Assembly: GCA_038731605.1 (NCBI GenBank)
Contig: JAVYQP010000001.1
Span: 124,001-188,000 of the forward strand
Length of the DNA: 64,000 nucleotides
Source: WYZ-LMO2 sp038731605
Lineage (GTDB): Archaea; Halobacteriota; Archaeoglobi; Archaeoglobales; Archaeoglobaceae
Reading direction: 5' to 3'
Shown here: positions 16,598 through 24,497 of the stretch, in pieces
Layout: each line of letters opens with the position of its first letter
How positions within the stretch are numbered: position 1 is the first letter of the stretch
The notes under the pieces: generated by a model
What the model was told of the DNA's origin: nothing
Seen by the model: the letters and a program-made list of their open reading frames with translations, nothing else
The model's database searches: none
Position numbers and translations under genes: made by a program

Positions 16598-17056
16598 ATG
16601 GCGAGAATCGCTTACTCCTACAAGCCTGCGGACGAAACAAAAGCTGTTAAAGCAATGGGCTACGAGATTCCAATGAGCTTCAAGCACGCAGTGGAGATCT
16701 GCAGGGAGCTGAGGGGGAAGAAGATCCCGCAAGCGATGAGCTTTCTCGAGGGTGTAATAGCGATGCGCATCCCAGTGCCGATGAGGAAATACAAGAAGAA
16801 GGTTGCGCACAAGAACATCCCAGGATGGTATGCTGGGAGATACCCACAGAAAGCTGCGAAGGAGATTCTGAAGGTGATAAAGAACTTGAAGGCGAACGCT
16901 GAATACAAGGGGTTGAACGCGGATGAGCTCATCATCGTGCATGCGCAGGCGAAGAAGGGTAGAACGATCGTTCGCTATACTCCAAGGGCTTTTGGTAGGG
17001 CGGTGCCAAAGAGGAAGCTGTTGACGACAGTAGAGTTCGTTGCGGAGGTGAAATGA
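16598..17056 (+). CDS. rpl22: 50S ribosomal protein L22
   Basis: uL22, about 153 residues, opening MARIAYSYK as in other archaea, with the beta-hairpin that lines the tunnel near the C-terminus. In-frame ATG codons at 16592 and 16598 and a GTG at 16589 are possible; 16598 matches the family start and has AGTGAT just upstream. Overlaps rps3 by one base. Confidence 0.94.
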   Translation: MARIAYSYKPADETKAVKAMGYEIPMSFKHAVEICRELRGKKIPQAMSFLEGVIAMRIPVPMRKYKKKVAHKNIPGWYAGRYPQKAAKEILKVIKNLKANAEYKGLNADELIIVHAQAKKGRTIVRYTPRAFGRAVPKRKLLTTVEFVAEVK

Positions 17057-17721
17057 TGGCTGTAGAGAGAAAATTTGTTCAAGAAAGGGTCAAGAAGATG
17101 ATGGTCAAGGAGTGGATCAGGGAAGAGGTGAAGAGCGCTGGATTTGGCGGAGTGGATGTTTTAAGAACTCCTCTCGGCACGCAGGTCACTTTATTCGTGG
17201 AGCGCCCAGGGCTTGTCATCGGTAAAGGTGGGAGAAGAATAAAGATGCTTACAGAGAAGCTCAAGGAGTTTGGGCTCGATAACCCACAAGTCAGCGTTGA
17301 CGAAGTCGAGAAGCCGGAGTTCAACGCCCAGCTTATGGCTTCACTGCTTGCGAGAGCTCTCGAGAGAGGATGGTATTTCCGCAGAGCTGGTTATAGGTTC
17401 CTCTACAGGATCATGGAAGCGGGAGCGAAGGGTTGTGAGATTCAGATAAGCGGAAAGCTCGTCAGCGAGAGAGCGAGGACTGAGAAGTTCGTCGCTGGCA
17501 CAATAATACACACAGGAGACGCTGCCTATACTGCGGTCAGGAAGGGCTTCGACATCGCAGTCAAAAAGCTCGGAGTTCTTGGCGTTACAGTCCGCATAAT
17601 CCCGCCGGACGTAACTTTGCCCGACGAGTTCGAGATAAAGGAAGGAGGTGTTGCGAGTGAAAATGCGGGAGATAAGGGAGATGAAAAGGGAGGAGAAGTT
17701 GAAAAAACTCAGGGAACTTGA
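17056..17721 (+). CDS. rps3: 30S ribosomal protein S3
   Basis: uS3, 221 residues. A type-2 KH domain is seen in VERPGLVIGKGGRRIKML (GxxG loop GKGG), followed by the C-terminal alpha/beta domain (RAGYRFLYRIMEAGAKGCEIQISGKL). The last 25 residues are acidic and glycine-rich, a tail seen in several archaeal S3 proteins. ATG 17056 follows GGAGGTGAA; another ATG is at 17053. The 3' end overlaps rpl29 by 65 bp. Confidence 0.95.
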   Translation: MAVERKFVQERVKKMMVKEWIREEVKSAGFGGVDVLRTPLGTQVTLFVERPGLVIGKGGRRIKMLTEKLKEFGLDNPQVSVDEVEKPEFNAQLMASLLARALERGWYFRRAGYRFLYRIMEAGAKGCEIQISGKLVSERARTEKFVAGTIIHTGDAAYTAVRKGFDIAVKKLGVLGVTVRIIPPDVTLPDEFEIKEGGVASENAGDKGDEKGGEVEKTQGT

Positions 17722-17854
17722 GATGGAGCTTTTGAAGCTGAGAACTCTCGTTAAAAGCGGTGGCGCAGTCAAGAACCCAGGAAGGATAAGGCAAGTCAGG
17801 AGAGACGTTGCAAGGCTGAAGATGGCGTTATGCGAAGAAGGCTTTCGGATCTGA
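17657..17854 (+). CDS. rpl29: 50S ribosomal protein L29
   Basis: uL29, 65 residues, two long helices (MREIREMKREEKLKKLRELEMELLKLRTLV then a basic second helix ending VARLKMAL). The start is uncertain: GTG 17657 has GGAGGTG at a spacing of six bases and is preferred; GTG 17648 and ATG 17663 are in frame. It overlaps rps3 by 65 bp and rnp1 by 25 bp, both unusually long for this cluster. Confidence 0.88.
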   Translation: MKMREIREMKREEKLKKLRELEMELLKLRTLVKSGGAVKNPGRIRQVRRDVARLKMALCEEGFRI

Positions 17855-18132
17855 TAGCGAGGGACTGGATAGGGCTCGTCGTAGAAGTGGTTGAAAGCCC
17901 AAATGAGTGTGAACTCTCTCTGAAGGGCGAAGTTGTGGACGAGACAGAAAAAACCCTTAAGATTATGACTGAAAAAGGTTTAAAAGTCGTCGCAAAGAAG
18001 GGTAGGAGCTTTAGAGTCGAGTTCGAGGGAAGAGTGGTGAGGGTGAAGGGTGAGCTCATAGCTTTCAAACCTGAGGAAAGGATCGTTCGTGGCTTGATGT
18101 TGCTTAGGAGAGCGAAGGGGGTAGTTGTATGA
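17830..18132 (+). CDS. rnp1: Ribonuclease P protein component 1 (Rpp29/Pop4)
   Basis: A 100-residue Rpp29 homologue, part of the protein scaffold of archaeal RNase P that trims tRNA 5' ends. The Sm-like barrel is visible: DWIGLVVEVVESPNECELSLKGEVVDETEKTLKI and later RVVRVKGELIAFKPEERI. Its place between L29 and S17 is conserved in euryarchaea. The translation factor aIF1 (SUI1) found at this site in some genomes is absent. Confidence 0.93.
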   Translation: MRRRLSDLIARDWIGLVVEVVESPNECELSLKGEVVDETEKTLKIMTEKGLKVVAKKGRSFRVEFEGRVVRVKGELIAFKPEERIVRGLMLLRRAKGVVV

Positions 18133-18458
18133 GGGATATTGGAATCGAGGTTAAGAAGCCTGAAGGCACTTGCAACGATGAATGTTGCCCGTTCCATGGA
18201 CATTTGTCGATTCGTGGTCAGATCCTGACGGGAAGAGTTGTGAAGGTCTATGGAAAAACTGCGGTGATAGAGAGGGAGCTGATCAAATACGTTCCGAAGT
18301 ATGAAAGATACATGCGGAAGAGGTCGAAGCTTCACGTTCACAACCCAGACTGCATTAGAGCGAAAGTTGGCGACATCGTTCGTGTTGGTGAATGCAGACC
18401 TATAAGCAAAACGAAGAGCTTTGTAATCCTGGAGGTGGTGTCGAGTGCAGGCAATTAA
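18129..18458 (+). CDS. rps17: 30S ribosomal protein S17
   Basis: uS17, 109 residues, OB fold, with the archaeal N-terminal part CNDECCPFHGHLSIRGQILTGRVVKV carrying a Cys-rich CxxxCC patch, then VHNPDCIRAKVGDIVRVGECRPISKTKSFVIL. Overlaps rnp1 by 4 bp and rpl14 by 14 bp. Confidence 0.96.
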   Translation: MRDIGIEVKKPEGTCNDECCPFHGHLSIRGQILTGRVVKVYGKTAVIERELIKYVPKYERYMRKRSKLHVHNPDCIRAKVGDIVRVGECRPISKTKSFVILEVVSSAGN

Positions 18459-18843
18459 AGCAAAAGTTCCAAGAGCTCTGCCAACTGGAGCGATGCTCGT
18501 TTGTGCAGACAACAGCGGTGCAAGGGAAGTGCAGATAATCTCCGTTCTGAACTACAAGGGCGTTAGGAGAAGATACCCAGCTGCTGGCGTCGGTGACATG
18601 GTCGTCGTGAGCGTAAAGAAAGGGGTTCCAGAGATGAGAAAGCAGATACACTACGCAGTAATAATAAGGCAGAGGAAGGAATACCGCAGACCTAACGGCG
18701 AGAGAATAAAGTTTGAGGACAACGCAGCAGTTATAGTCAACGAAAAAGGCGAACCAAAGGGAACAGAGATCCGAGGACCTGTTGCGAAGGAAGCGGCGGA
18801 GAGATTTCCAAAAATTGCGACAATCGCTTCGATATTGGTGTGA
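18445..18843 (+). CDS. rpl14: 50S ribosomal protein L14
   Basis: uL14, 132 residues, with LVCADNSGAREVQIISV and VVIRQRKEYRRPNG-type motifs of the barrel that contacts the small subunit. The start is GTG 18445 (GTGCAGGC), preceded by GGAGGTGGTG, inside the end of rps17. Confidence 0.96.
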   Translation: MQAIKAKVPRALPTGAMLVCADNSGAREVQIISVLNYKGVRRRYPAAGVGDMVVVSVKKGVPEMRKQIHYAVIIRQRKEYRRPNGERIKFEDNAAVIVNEKGEPKGTEIRGPVAKEAAERFPKIATIASILV

Positions 18844-18846
18844 GCT

Positions 18847-19191
18847 ATGCAGGCGAGGAAGCAGAGGAGATGGTTATACAAGACTTCAAAGCTCCACGAG
18901 AAACACAAACTACTCCATGCGACTCTTTCAGAGAAGCTCAGGGAGAAATACAAGAAAAGAGCTGTGAGGGTTAGGAAGGGAGACAAGGTTCGAATAATGC
19001 GTGGCGAGTTCGCTGGGCATGAAGGGAAAGTCATCGAGGTGGACATGAAGAACTGTAGGATCAAAGTCGAGGGTGCGACGATCACGAAAGCCAACGGCAC
19101 TGAGGTTGCGGTCCCGATCCATCCTTCGAACGTCATGATCATCGACTTTGGTGAAATCGACGAAGTTAGGAAGAGAATTTTGGAGAGGTGA
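18847..19191 (+). CDS. rpl24: 50S ribosomal protein L24
   Basis: uL24, 114 residues, with the KOW motif VRKGDKVRIMRGEFAGHEGKVIEVD and the archaeal N-terminal helix KQRRWLYKTSKLHEKHKLLHA. Starts three bases after rpl14 and ends beside the rps4e ribosome binding site. Confidence 0.96.
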   Translation: MQARKQRRWLYKTSKLHEKHKLLHATLSEKLREKYKKRAVRVRKGDKVRIMRGEFAGHEGKVIEVDMKNCRIKVEGATITKANGTEVAVPIHPSNVMIIDFGEIDEVRKRILER

Positions 19192-19196
19192 AGCTC

Positions 19197-19895
19197 ATGC
19201 ATCAGAAGAGAATTTCTGCACCCAAGACTTACAAGATCCCAAGGAAAGCGGGTAAATGGGTAGTCAGAACTTCTCCCGGACCGCACAACAAAGAAGCGAT
19301 CCCTTTGGCAGTCGTGGTTCGCGATTTGTTGCAGTATGCGGACACACTCAGAGAGGCGAGGAAGATAATCTCATCGGGCGAAGTTCTTGTTGATGGAGTC
19401 GTAAGAAGGGATTACAAGTTCCCCGTTGGTCTCTTCGATGTTGTAACAATTCCGAAGCTTGAGAAAAGCTACAGAGTTATCTTCGATGAAAAAGGCAGAT
19501 ACGTTTTGCGGGAGATTTCGGACAGCGATAAAAAGCTCTACAAGATCGTAAACAAAACCGCTGTAAAAGGTGGAAAAATCCAGCTGAACCTTTTCGATGG
19601 GACAAACATCCTTGCAACGAACGACTTCAAGACAAAGGACTCAGTGTTGCTGAAGATTCCGGAAAAGCAGATATTGGATCACCTGAAGTTCGAAGAAGGT
19701 GCGCTCATAATGATCGTCGGTGGAACCCATGCGGGAGAAATAGGCAGAGTAAAGGCGTATAAGGTTGTGAAAGGCTCTGGAGCGAACTTGGTGACCGTCG
19801 AGACACCTTTTGGCGAGATAACGACAGTCGAAGACTACGTGTTCGTAGTTGGTAAGAAAGGAAGCGATAAGCCCGTGATAGACTTAGGGGTGTGA
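19197..19895 (+). CDS. rps4e: 30S ribosomal protein S4e
   Basis: eS4, 232 residues, an archaeal/eukaryal small-subunit protein with an S4-like RNA-binding domain (LRDLLQYADTLREARKII, GEVLVDGVVRRDYKFPVGLFDVV), central domain and a KOW motif (GGTHAGEIGRVKAYKVV). The family start MHQKRISAPKTYKIPRK fixes ATG 19197, which follows GAGGTGA; an upstream GTG at 19188 is in frame but unlikely. Confidence 0.95.
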   Translation: MHQKRISAPKTYKIPRKAGKWVVRTSPGPHNKEAIPLAVVVRDLLQYADTLREARKIISSGEVLVDGVVRRDYKFPVGLFDVVTIPKLEKSYRVIFDEKGRYVLREISDSDKKLYKIVNKTAVKGGKIQLNLFDGTNILATNDFKTKDSVLLKIPEKQILDHLKFEEGALIMIVGGTHAGEIGRVKAYKVVKGSGANLVTVETPFGEITTVEDYVFVVGKKGSDKPVIDLGV

Positions 19896-19897
19896 GT

Positions 19898-20419
19898 ATG
19901 CTCGAGCTGAAAGAGAAGGAGAATCCGATGAGGGAAATCCTTCTCGAAAAGGTCGTGATCAACCTTGGAATTGGGCAAAGTGGTGAGAGGATTCAGAAGG
20001 GAATCAAGATGCTTGAGAAGCTTCTCAATCGAAAACCTGCGACTACGATTGCGAAGAAGACGATAAAGAACTTCGGGATCAGAAAGAAAGAGACGATCGG
20101 CTTAAAAGTAACGCTCCGTGGCAAAGAAGCGATGGACTTCTTAATGAAGGCGCTGAAAGTGAAGGAGATGAAGCTCAGCAAGAGATCGATAAACGCTGGT
20201 AACTTCTCATTCGGAATTCAGGAGCACATCGACTTGCCTGGCGTTGAATACGATCCCGACATCGGAGTCTTTGGGATGGATGTCTGCGTGTCGTTGAAGA
20301 GACGTGGCTATAGGGTTGCGGAAAGGAGAATTGCGAGGGCGAAAGTCGGTTCGAAGCACAGGATAACGAAGGAAGAGACGATAAGATGGCTTGAAAGCTT
20401 AGGGGTGACCGTAGAATGA
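19898..20419 (+). CDS. rpl5: 50S ribosomal protein L5
   Basis: uL5, about 173 residues, a 5S rRNA-binding protein, with NPMREILLEKVVINLGIGQSG and the FGIQEHIDLPGVEYDPDIGVFGMDVCV core. ATG 19898 lies just after GGGGTGTGA; GTG 19892 is an alternative that would overlap rps4e by 4 bp. Ends with a 4-bp overlap on rps14. Confidence 0.95.
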   Translation: MLELKEKENPMREILLEKVVINLGIGQSGERIQKGIKMLEKLLNRKPATTIAKKTIKNFGIRKKETIGLKVTLRGKEAMDFLMKALKVKEMKLSKRSINAGNFSFGIQEHIDLPGVEYDPDIGVFGMDVCVSLKRRGYRVAERRIARAKVGSKHRITKEETIRWLESLGVTVE

Positions 20420-20568
20420 GCGAACCCAAGAAGAGATTTGGTAGGGGCGCTAACAAGTGTAAGAGATGCGGGAGAAAAAGAGGGCTCGTGAGAAAATACG
20501 GGATCTACCTCTGTAGGCAGTGCTTCAGGGAAACAGCGATGGAACTCGGGTTCAAGAAGTATTGGTGA
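20416..20568 (+). CDS. rps14: 30S ribosomal protein S14 (zinc type)
   Basis: A 50-residue gene easily missed because of its size. The protein begins MSEPKKRFGRGANKCKRCGR and ends ETAMELGFKKYW, exactly the archaeal uS14. The zinc ribbon is intact: C15, C18, C33 and C36. It overlaps rpl5 by 4 bp (ATGA-type junction), and rps8 starts 5 bases after its stop. Confidence 0.96.
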   Translation: MSEPKKRFGRGANKCKRCGRKRGLVRKYGIYLCRQCFRETAMELGFKKYW

Positions 20569-20573
20569 TCGCC

Positions 20574-20960
20574 ATGAGTGTCGACACACTTTCGAGTGCT
20601 ATGATCGCTATAAAGAACGCTGAAATCATAGGCAAGAGATTCTGCGAGGTCAAAGCTTCGAAGCTCGTTGGCAACGTGCTCAAAGTGATGAAAGACCACG
20701 GCTACATAAAAGGCTACGAATTCGTTAAAGAGAACGTCGGCGGAAAGTTCGTCGTCGAGCTTACTGGGAACATAAACGACTGCGGTCCAATAAGACCGAG
20801 GTTCTCTTCGAAGGCAACGGAATACGATTTTTACGAGAAACGCTATCTACCAGCGAGGGGATTTGGGATCCTGATAGTATCGACGACCAAGGGTGTGATG
20901 AGCCAAAAAGAGGCGAGAGAGCTTGGCTTAGGAGGTGTTCTCCTTGCTTACGTCTATTAA
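20574..20960 (+). CDS. rps8: 30S ribosomal protein S8
   Basis: uS8, 128 residues, a primary 16S rRNA binder. MSVDTLSSAMIAIKNAE at the start and GFGILIVSTTKGVMSQKEARELGLGGVLLAYVY at the end are diagnostic. ATG 20574 follows GGTGATC at the end of rps14; a longer open frame upstream is not coding. The 3' end overlaps rpl6 by 17 bp. Confidence 0.96.
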   Translation: MSVDTLSSAMIAIKNAEIIGKRFCEVKASKLVGNVLKVMKDHGYIKGYEFVKENVGGKFVVELTGNINDCGPIRPRFSSKATEYDFYEKRYLPARGFGILIVSTTKGVMSQKEARELGLGGVLLAYVY

Positions 20961-21498
20961 CGAGTATTCAAGTGTTGTTAAGATCCCTGAGGACGTTGAG
21001 GTTAGTGTCGAGGGAAACAGCATTTCCGGATACTTAGTGAAGGCAAAAGGGCGACTTGGTGAGAACTCGAAGTTCCTGAAGTTCAGAGACGTGTTCATAG
21101 AAAAACTCGACACCCAGATAAGGATCTACGCAAGGAATCCGAAAGCGAAGCACAGAGCAATCGTTGGAACGTTCACTGCGCACATAAACAACCTGATTCG
21201 GGGCGTTAAAGAGGGATTTGAATACAAGCTCAAAGCGGTCTATGCGCACTTTCCAATGAAGATCAGAGTTGAGGGCGACGAAGTCGTGATCGAGAACTTC
21301 CTCGGCGAAACCACACCGAGGAGAGCGAAGATCGTCGGGAGGGCTAAGGTTGAGATAAAGGGACAGGAGATAATCGTGAAAGGCGTTGACATCGAGGAGT
21401 GTGGGCAAACCGCAGCAAACCTCGAGAGGGCGACGAGGATCAGGAAGAAGGACAGAAGAGTCTTCCAGGATGGAATATACATAGTGTCGAAACCTTAG
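20944..21498 (+). CDS. rpl6: 50S ribosomal protein L6
   Basis: uL6, about 184 residues with two repeated alpha/beta domains (VSVEGNSISGYLVKAKGRLG; GDEVVIENFLGETTPRRAKI). The start is decided by the ribosome binding site: GGAGGTG at 20931-20937 stands seven bases before TTG 20944, whereas GTG 20935 is inside it. This makes L6 a TTG-initiated gene overlapping rps8. Confidence 0.92.
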   Translation: MLTSINEYSSVVKIPEDVEVSVEGNSISGYLVKAKGRLGENSKFLKFRDVFIEKLDTQIRIYARNPKAKHRAIVGTFTAHINNLIRGVKEGFEYKLKAVYAHFPMKIRVEGDEVVIENFLGETTPRRAKIVGRAKVEIKGQEIIVKGVDIEECGQTAANLERATRIRKKDRRVFQDGIYIVSKP

Positions 21499-21507
21499 GT
21501 GGTTGAA

Positions 21508-21897
21508 ATGAACATCAAGGCGATGTTAAGGTTGAGAAAAAGGCTGAAATCGAGAAAGCCTGAGTTCAGGAGATACTGCTGGGACAGAAAGTTGAAGCTG
21601 AGGAGGAAGAGCTGGAGAAAGCCTCGAGGACTCGACAATGCGATGCGCTTGGAGTATGGAGGCAAGTGGTCCGGAAGGAAAAGAGTTAAAATTGGCTTCC
21701 GTTGCCCCAAGGCGGTTCGTGGACTGCACCCGAGCGGTTACGAGGAAGTGTTGGTTTACAACGAGAAACAGCTCGACGCAGTCGACGCAACGAGACAAGC
21801 AATAAGGATTGCGAGTTGCGTCGGGTTAAGGAAAAGGGTTGCGATTGAAGCGAAGGCTAAGGAGAAGGGGATTAAGATCCTCAATCCGTTAAGGTGA
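21508..21897 (+). CDS. rpl32e: 50S ribosomal protein L32e
   Basis: eL32, 129 residues, an archaeal/eukaryal protein. RLRKRLKSRKPEFRRYCWDRKLKLRRKSWRKPRGLDNAMR and GFRCPKAVRGLHPSGYEEVLVYN are diagnostic. ATG 21508 follows GGTGGTTGA. Confidence 0.96.
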   Translation: MNIKAMLRLRKRLKSRKPEFRRYCWDRKLKLRRKSWRKPRGLDNAMRLEYGGKWSGRKRVKIGFRCPKAVRGLHPSGYEEVLVYNEKQLDAVDATRQAIRIASCVGLRKRVAIEAKAKEKGIKILNPLR

Positions 21898-21901
21898 TCG
21901 T

Positions 21902-22342
21902 ATGAATTTGACACTCCAAAGAAGACTCGCAGCCAAAGTCTTGAAGTGCGGGAAGAATAGGGTTTGGTTCAATCCCGAGATGCTGGAAGAAATTGCGACC
22001 GCCTCGACAAAGGAGGACATAAGGGAGCTCATAGAGAGAGGAGCGATCAAGAGAAAGCCCGTGGAGGGGGTCTGCAGGGCGAGAATAAATGCGAAGCGCT
22101 TGAAGAAAGCCAAGGGTAGGAGCAGAGGCTATGGGAGCAGGAAAGGTAAGAAGACCGCAAGGATGCCAAGGAAGAGGCTTTGGATCATGAGGATAAGGGC
22201 TCTAAGAAGGAGATTAAAGGAGCTCAAGCTTAGCGGGGAGATCGACACGAAAACCTATAGGATCTTGTATCGGAAGGCGAAGGGTGGCGAGTTCAGGAGC
22301 GTCGCCCACTTGAATGCTGTGATCGAGGAGATGAAAAGGTGA
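21902..22342 (+). CDS. rpl19e: 50S ribosomal protein L19e
   Basis: eL19, 146 residues, with the N-terminal QRRLAAKVLKCGKNRVWFNPEMLEEIATAST and the Arg/Gly-rich GRSRGYGSRKGKKTARMPRKRLWI linker followed by a long helix. It contacts both subunits. Preceded by AAGGTGATCGT. Confidence 0.97.
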   Translation: MNLTLQRRLAAKVLKCGKNRVWFNPEMLEEIATASTKEDIRELIERGAIKRKPVEGVCRARINAKRLKKAKGRSRGYGSRKGKKTARMPRKRLWIMRIRALRRRLKELKLSGEIDTKTYRILYRKAKGGEFRSVAHLNAVIEEMKR

Positions 22343-22348
22343 AGTTTT

Positions 22349-22906
22349 ATGGCTAAGGGACCAAGGTATAAGGTTCCAAACAGGCGAAGAAGAGAAGGTA
22401 GGACGAATTACAGGAAAAGGTTAAAGCTTCTCTTATCAAAGAAGCCGAGACTCGTTGTCAGGATAACGAACCAAAGAGTAATAGCCCAGATCGTCGACTA
22501 TAGTCCCGAGGGAGATCGTGTGATCGTAGCAGTCGATTCTGCGAAGTTGCGTGAACTTGGATGGAAGGGCGACCTCAACAACACCCCCGCAAGCTACTTG
22601 ACTGGGCTCCTAATTGCGAAGAAAGCCATTGAGAAAGGTGTTACCGAAGCGATATTGGACATAGGGCTTCGCTCGCCAACGAAAGGCTCGAGGGTTTTTG
22701 CTGTGCTTAAAGGAGCGGTCGAGGCTGGATTAAAGGTTCCCCACAGCGAAGACGTGCTTCCTGACGATTCGAGAGTTCTTGGGGAGCACATTGCCAAATA
22801 CTACAAGGAGCATCCGGAGAAGTTCAGCGAATACGAGAAGCGCAATTTAAGCCCTGAGGACTTGCCTAAGCACGTTGAAGAGATAAAAGCGAAGATAATT
22901 GGGTGA
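22349..22906 (+). CDS. rpl18: 50S ribosomal protein L18
   Basis: uL18, 185 residues, the second 5S rRNA-binding protein, of the longer archaeal type. RRREGRTNYRKRLKLLLSKKPRLVVRITNQ and the later LDIGLRSPTKGSRVFAVLKGAVEAGL are typical. Separated by six bases from rpl19e. Confidence 0.97.
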   Translation: MAKGPRYKVPNRRRREGRTNYRKRLKLLLSKKPRLVVRITNQRVIAQIVDYSPEGDRVIVAVDSAKLRELGWKGDLNNTPASYLTGLLIAKKAIEKGVTEAILDIGLRSPTKGSRVFAVLKGAVEAGLKVPHSEDVLPDDSRVLGEHIAKYYKEHPEKFSEYEKRNLSPEDLPKHVEEIKAKIIG

Positions 22907-22910
22907 GAGA

Positions 22911-23501
22911 ATGGAGTGGGTTCCAAAAACGAAACTCGGGAAACTTGTTGCGGATGGGAAGATAAAAACAATGGACGAAGCACTTGCGAGTGGATTGCCA
23001 ATAAAGGAGCCGGAGATCGTGGATGTTTTGTTGCCTGAGCTTGAGGAAGATGTGCTCGAGATTTCGATGGTTCAACGAGTCACGGACAGCGGGAGGAGGA
23101 CAAAGTTCCGAGTCACCGCAGTGGTTGGGAACAGAAATGGCTACGTGGGCATCGGTGTTGGAAAAGCTTCGCAGGTTGCGCCAGCGATTCAAAAAGCGGT
23201 TGAGAATGCGAAGATAAACATCTTCCGTGTCGAGCGTGGTTGTGGTTCATGGGAATGTGGTTGCGGTTCCATGCATTCAGTCCCCTTCAAGGTATCCGGG
23301 GAATGTGGCAGTGTCAAGGTTACGCTTGTTCCAGGTCCAAAGGGGCTTGGAATCGTCGCTGCGGACGTTGCAAAGAAAGTGATCGAGTTGGCTGGTGTCA
23401 AGGATGTGTGGTCGATCACTTCCGGCGAGACGAGGACTACGTTGAACTTTGCTTTGGCGACTTTCGATGCGTTGAAGAAGACTTGCTTCATGAAGAGGTG
23501 A
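22911..23501 (+). CDS. rps5: 30S ribosomal protein S5
   Basis: uS5, 196 residues, with the dsRNA-binding-like N domain (RVTDSGRRTKFRVTAVVGNRNGYVGIGVGKA) and the C-terminal domain. ATG 22911 (MEWVPKTKLGKLV) follows GGGTGAGA and gives the family start. Insert RGCGSWECGCGSMHSVP with several Cys is usual in archaeal S5. Confidence 0.96.
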   Translation: MEWVPKTKLGKLVADGKIKTMDEALASGLPIKEPEIVDVLLPELEEDVLEISMVQRVTDSGRRTKFRVTAVVGNRNGYVGIGVGKASQVAPAIQKAVENAKINIFRVERGCGSWECGCGSMHSVPFKVSGECGSVKVTLVPGPKGLGIVAADVAKKVIELAGVKDVWSITSGETRTTLNFALATFDALKKTCFMKR

Positions 23502-23505
23502 TCTC

Positions 23506-23967
23506 ATGGCAATGATAGCGGTTGTAAGACTCCGTGGCACGATCGATGTGCATGGAAAGATAAGGGAAACGCTACGACTGCTTAGGCTTCACAAGAGGTA
23601 TCACTGCGTCGTGATCCCAGACACGCCGTCGTATCGTGGAATGCTTCAAGTCGTTAAAGACTACGTCGCCTATGGCGAGATAAATGCAGAGACGCTTGCA
23701 ATGCTTTTACGCCATCGTGGGAAACTCGAAGGCGATGTGGCGCTTACAGATGAGTATGTCCAGCAGAAAACGCAGTTCAAGAGCATTGAAGACTTTGCAA
23801 AAGCGGTTTGTGAAGGAAAAGCAAAGCTAAGCGACATTCCTGGCTTAAAACCAGTTTTCAGATTGCATCCGCCGAGAAAAGGGCTGAAGAACATAAAATG
23901 GCATTATCCACGTGGCGATCTCGGTAGAAATGCGAAGATCAACGAACTCCTTTACCGAATGAGGTGA
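23506..23967 (+). CDS. rpl30: 50S ribosomal protein L30
   Basis: Archaeal uL30, 153 residues (longer than the 60-residue bacterial form). The core AVVRLRGTIDVHGKIRETLRLLRLHKRYHCVVI and the C-terminal FRLHPPRKGLKNIKWHYPRGDLG are diagnostic. ATG 23506 follows GAGGTGATCTC. Confidence 0.97.
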   Translation: MAMIAVVRLRGTIDVHGKIRETLRLLRLHKRYHCVVIPDTPSYRGMLQVVKDYVAYGEINAETLAMLLRHRGKLEGDVALTDEYVQQKTQFKSIEDFAKAVCEGKAKLSDIPGLKPVFRLHPPRKGLKNIKWHYPRGDLGRNAKINELLYRMR

Positions 23968-23971
23968 AAAA

Positions 23972-24496
23972 ATGGTGAAGCTGAAGGTTAAGAAGTTTCG
24001 AGGCTCAAGAACTTGTGGCGGAGGAAGCCACAAAAAGCGCAGAGGCGCTGGGCACCGTGGAGGTCGTGGAAACGCTGGAGTCCACAAGCACAAGTATCTG
24101 AAATACTTAAAGCTCGCAAAACTCGGGCTCTACGAGTTCGGAAAACACGGGTTCACAAGACCGAAAACCGTTGTCGAGGAGATTTCGAGGGAGAAAGCAC
24201 TAAAGGCGAGGCTTAAGGAGCTTAAAGAGCAGGGAAAGTTGGATGAGAAGACCTACAGGATCCTTAAATCTCGTCCAGAGATAAACGTTGGTGACCTCGA
24301 TGCGATCATCGAAAACCTCGTAGCGATTGGGATTGCAGAGAAAAGAGGAGAGAAGTTCTTTGTAGACCTAAGCAGTTTAGGCTATTCAAAGCTCTTGGGC
24401 GCAGGAAACGTTACGAAGGCTATCGAAGTGAAGGTTGCGAGCGCAACCGAAAAGGCGGTTGAAAAACTCAAAGCAGTCGGTGGTGGGGTAGTCTAA
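23972..24496 (+). CDS. rpl15: 50S ribosomal protein L15
   Basis: uL15, 174 residues, with the glycine/arginine-rich N-terminal tail (FRGSRTCGGGSHKKRRGAGHRGGRGNAG) that winds through 23S rRNA. The final LGAGNVTKAIEVKVASATEKAVEKLKAVGG is the shared domain with L18e. secY follows after one base. Confidence 0.97.
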   Translation: MVKLKVKKFRGSRTCGGGSHKKRRGAGHRGGRGNAGVHKHKYLKYLKLAKLGLYEFGKHGFTRPKTVVEEISREKALKARLKELKEQGKLDEKTYRILKSRPEINVGDLDAIIENLVAIGIAEKRGEKFFVDLSSLGYSKLLGAGNVTKAIEVKVASATEKAVEKLKAVGGGVV

Positions 24497-24497
24497 A

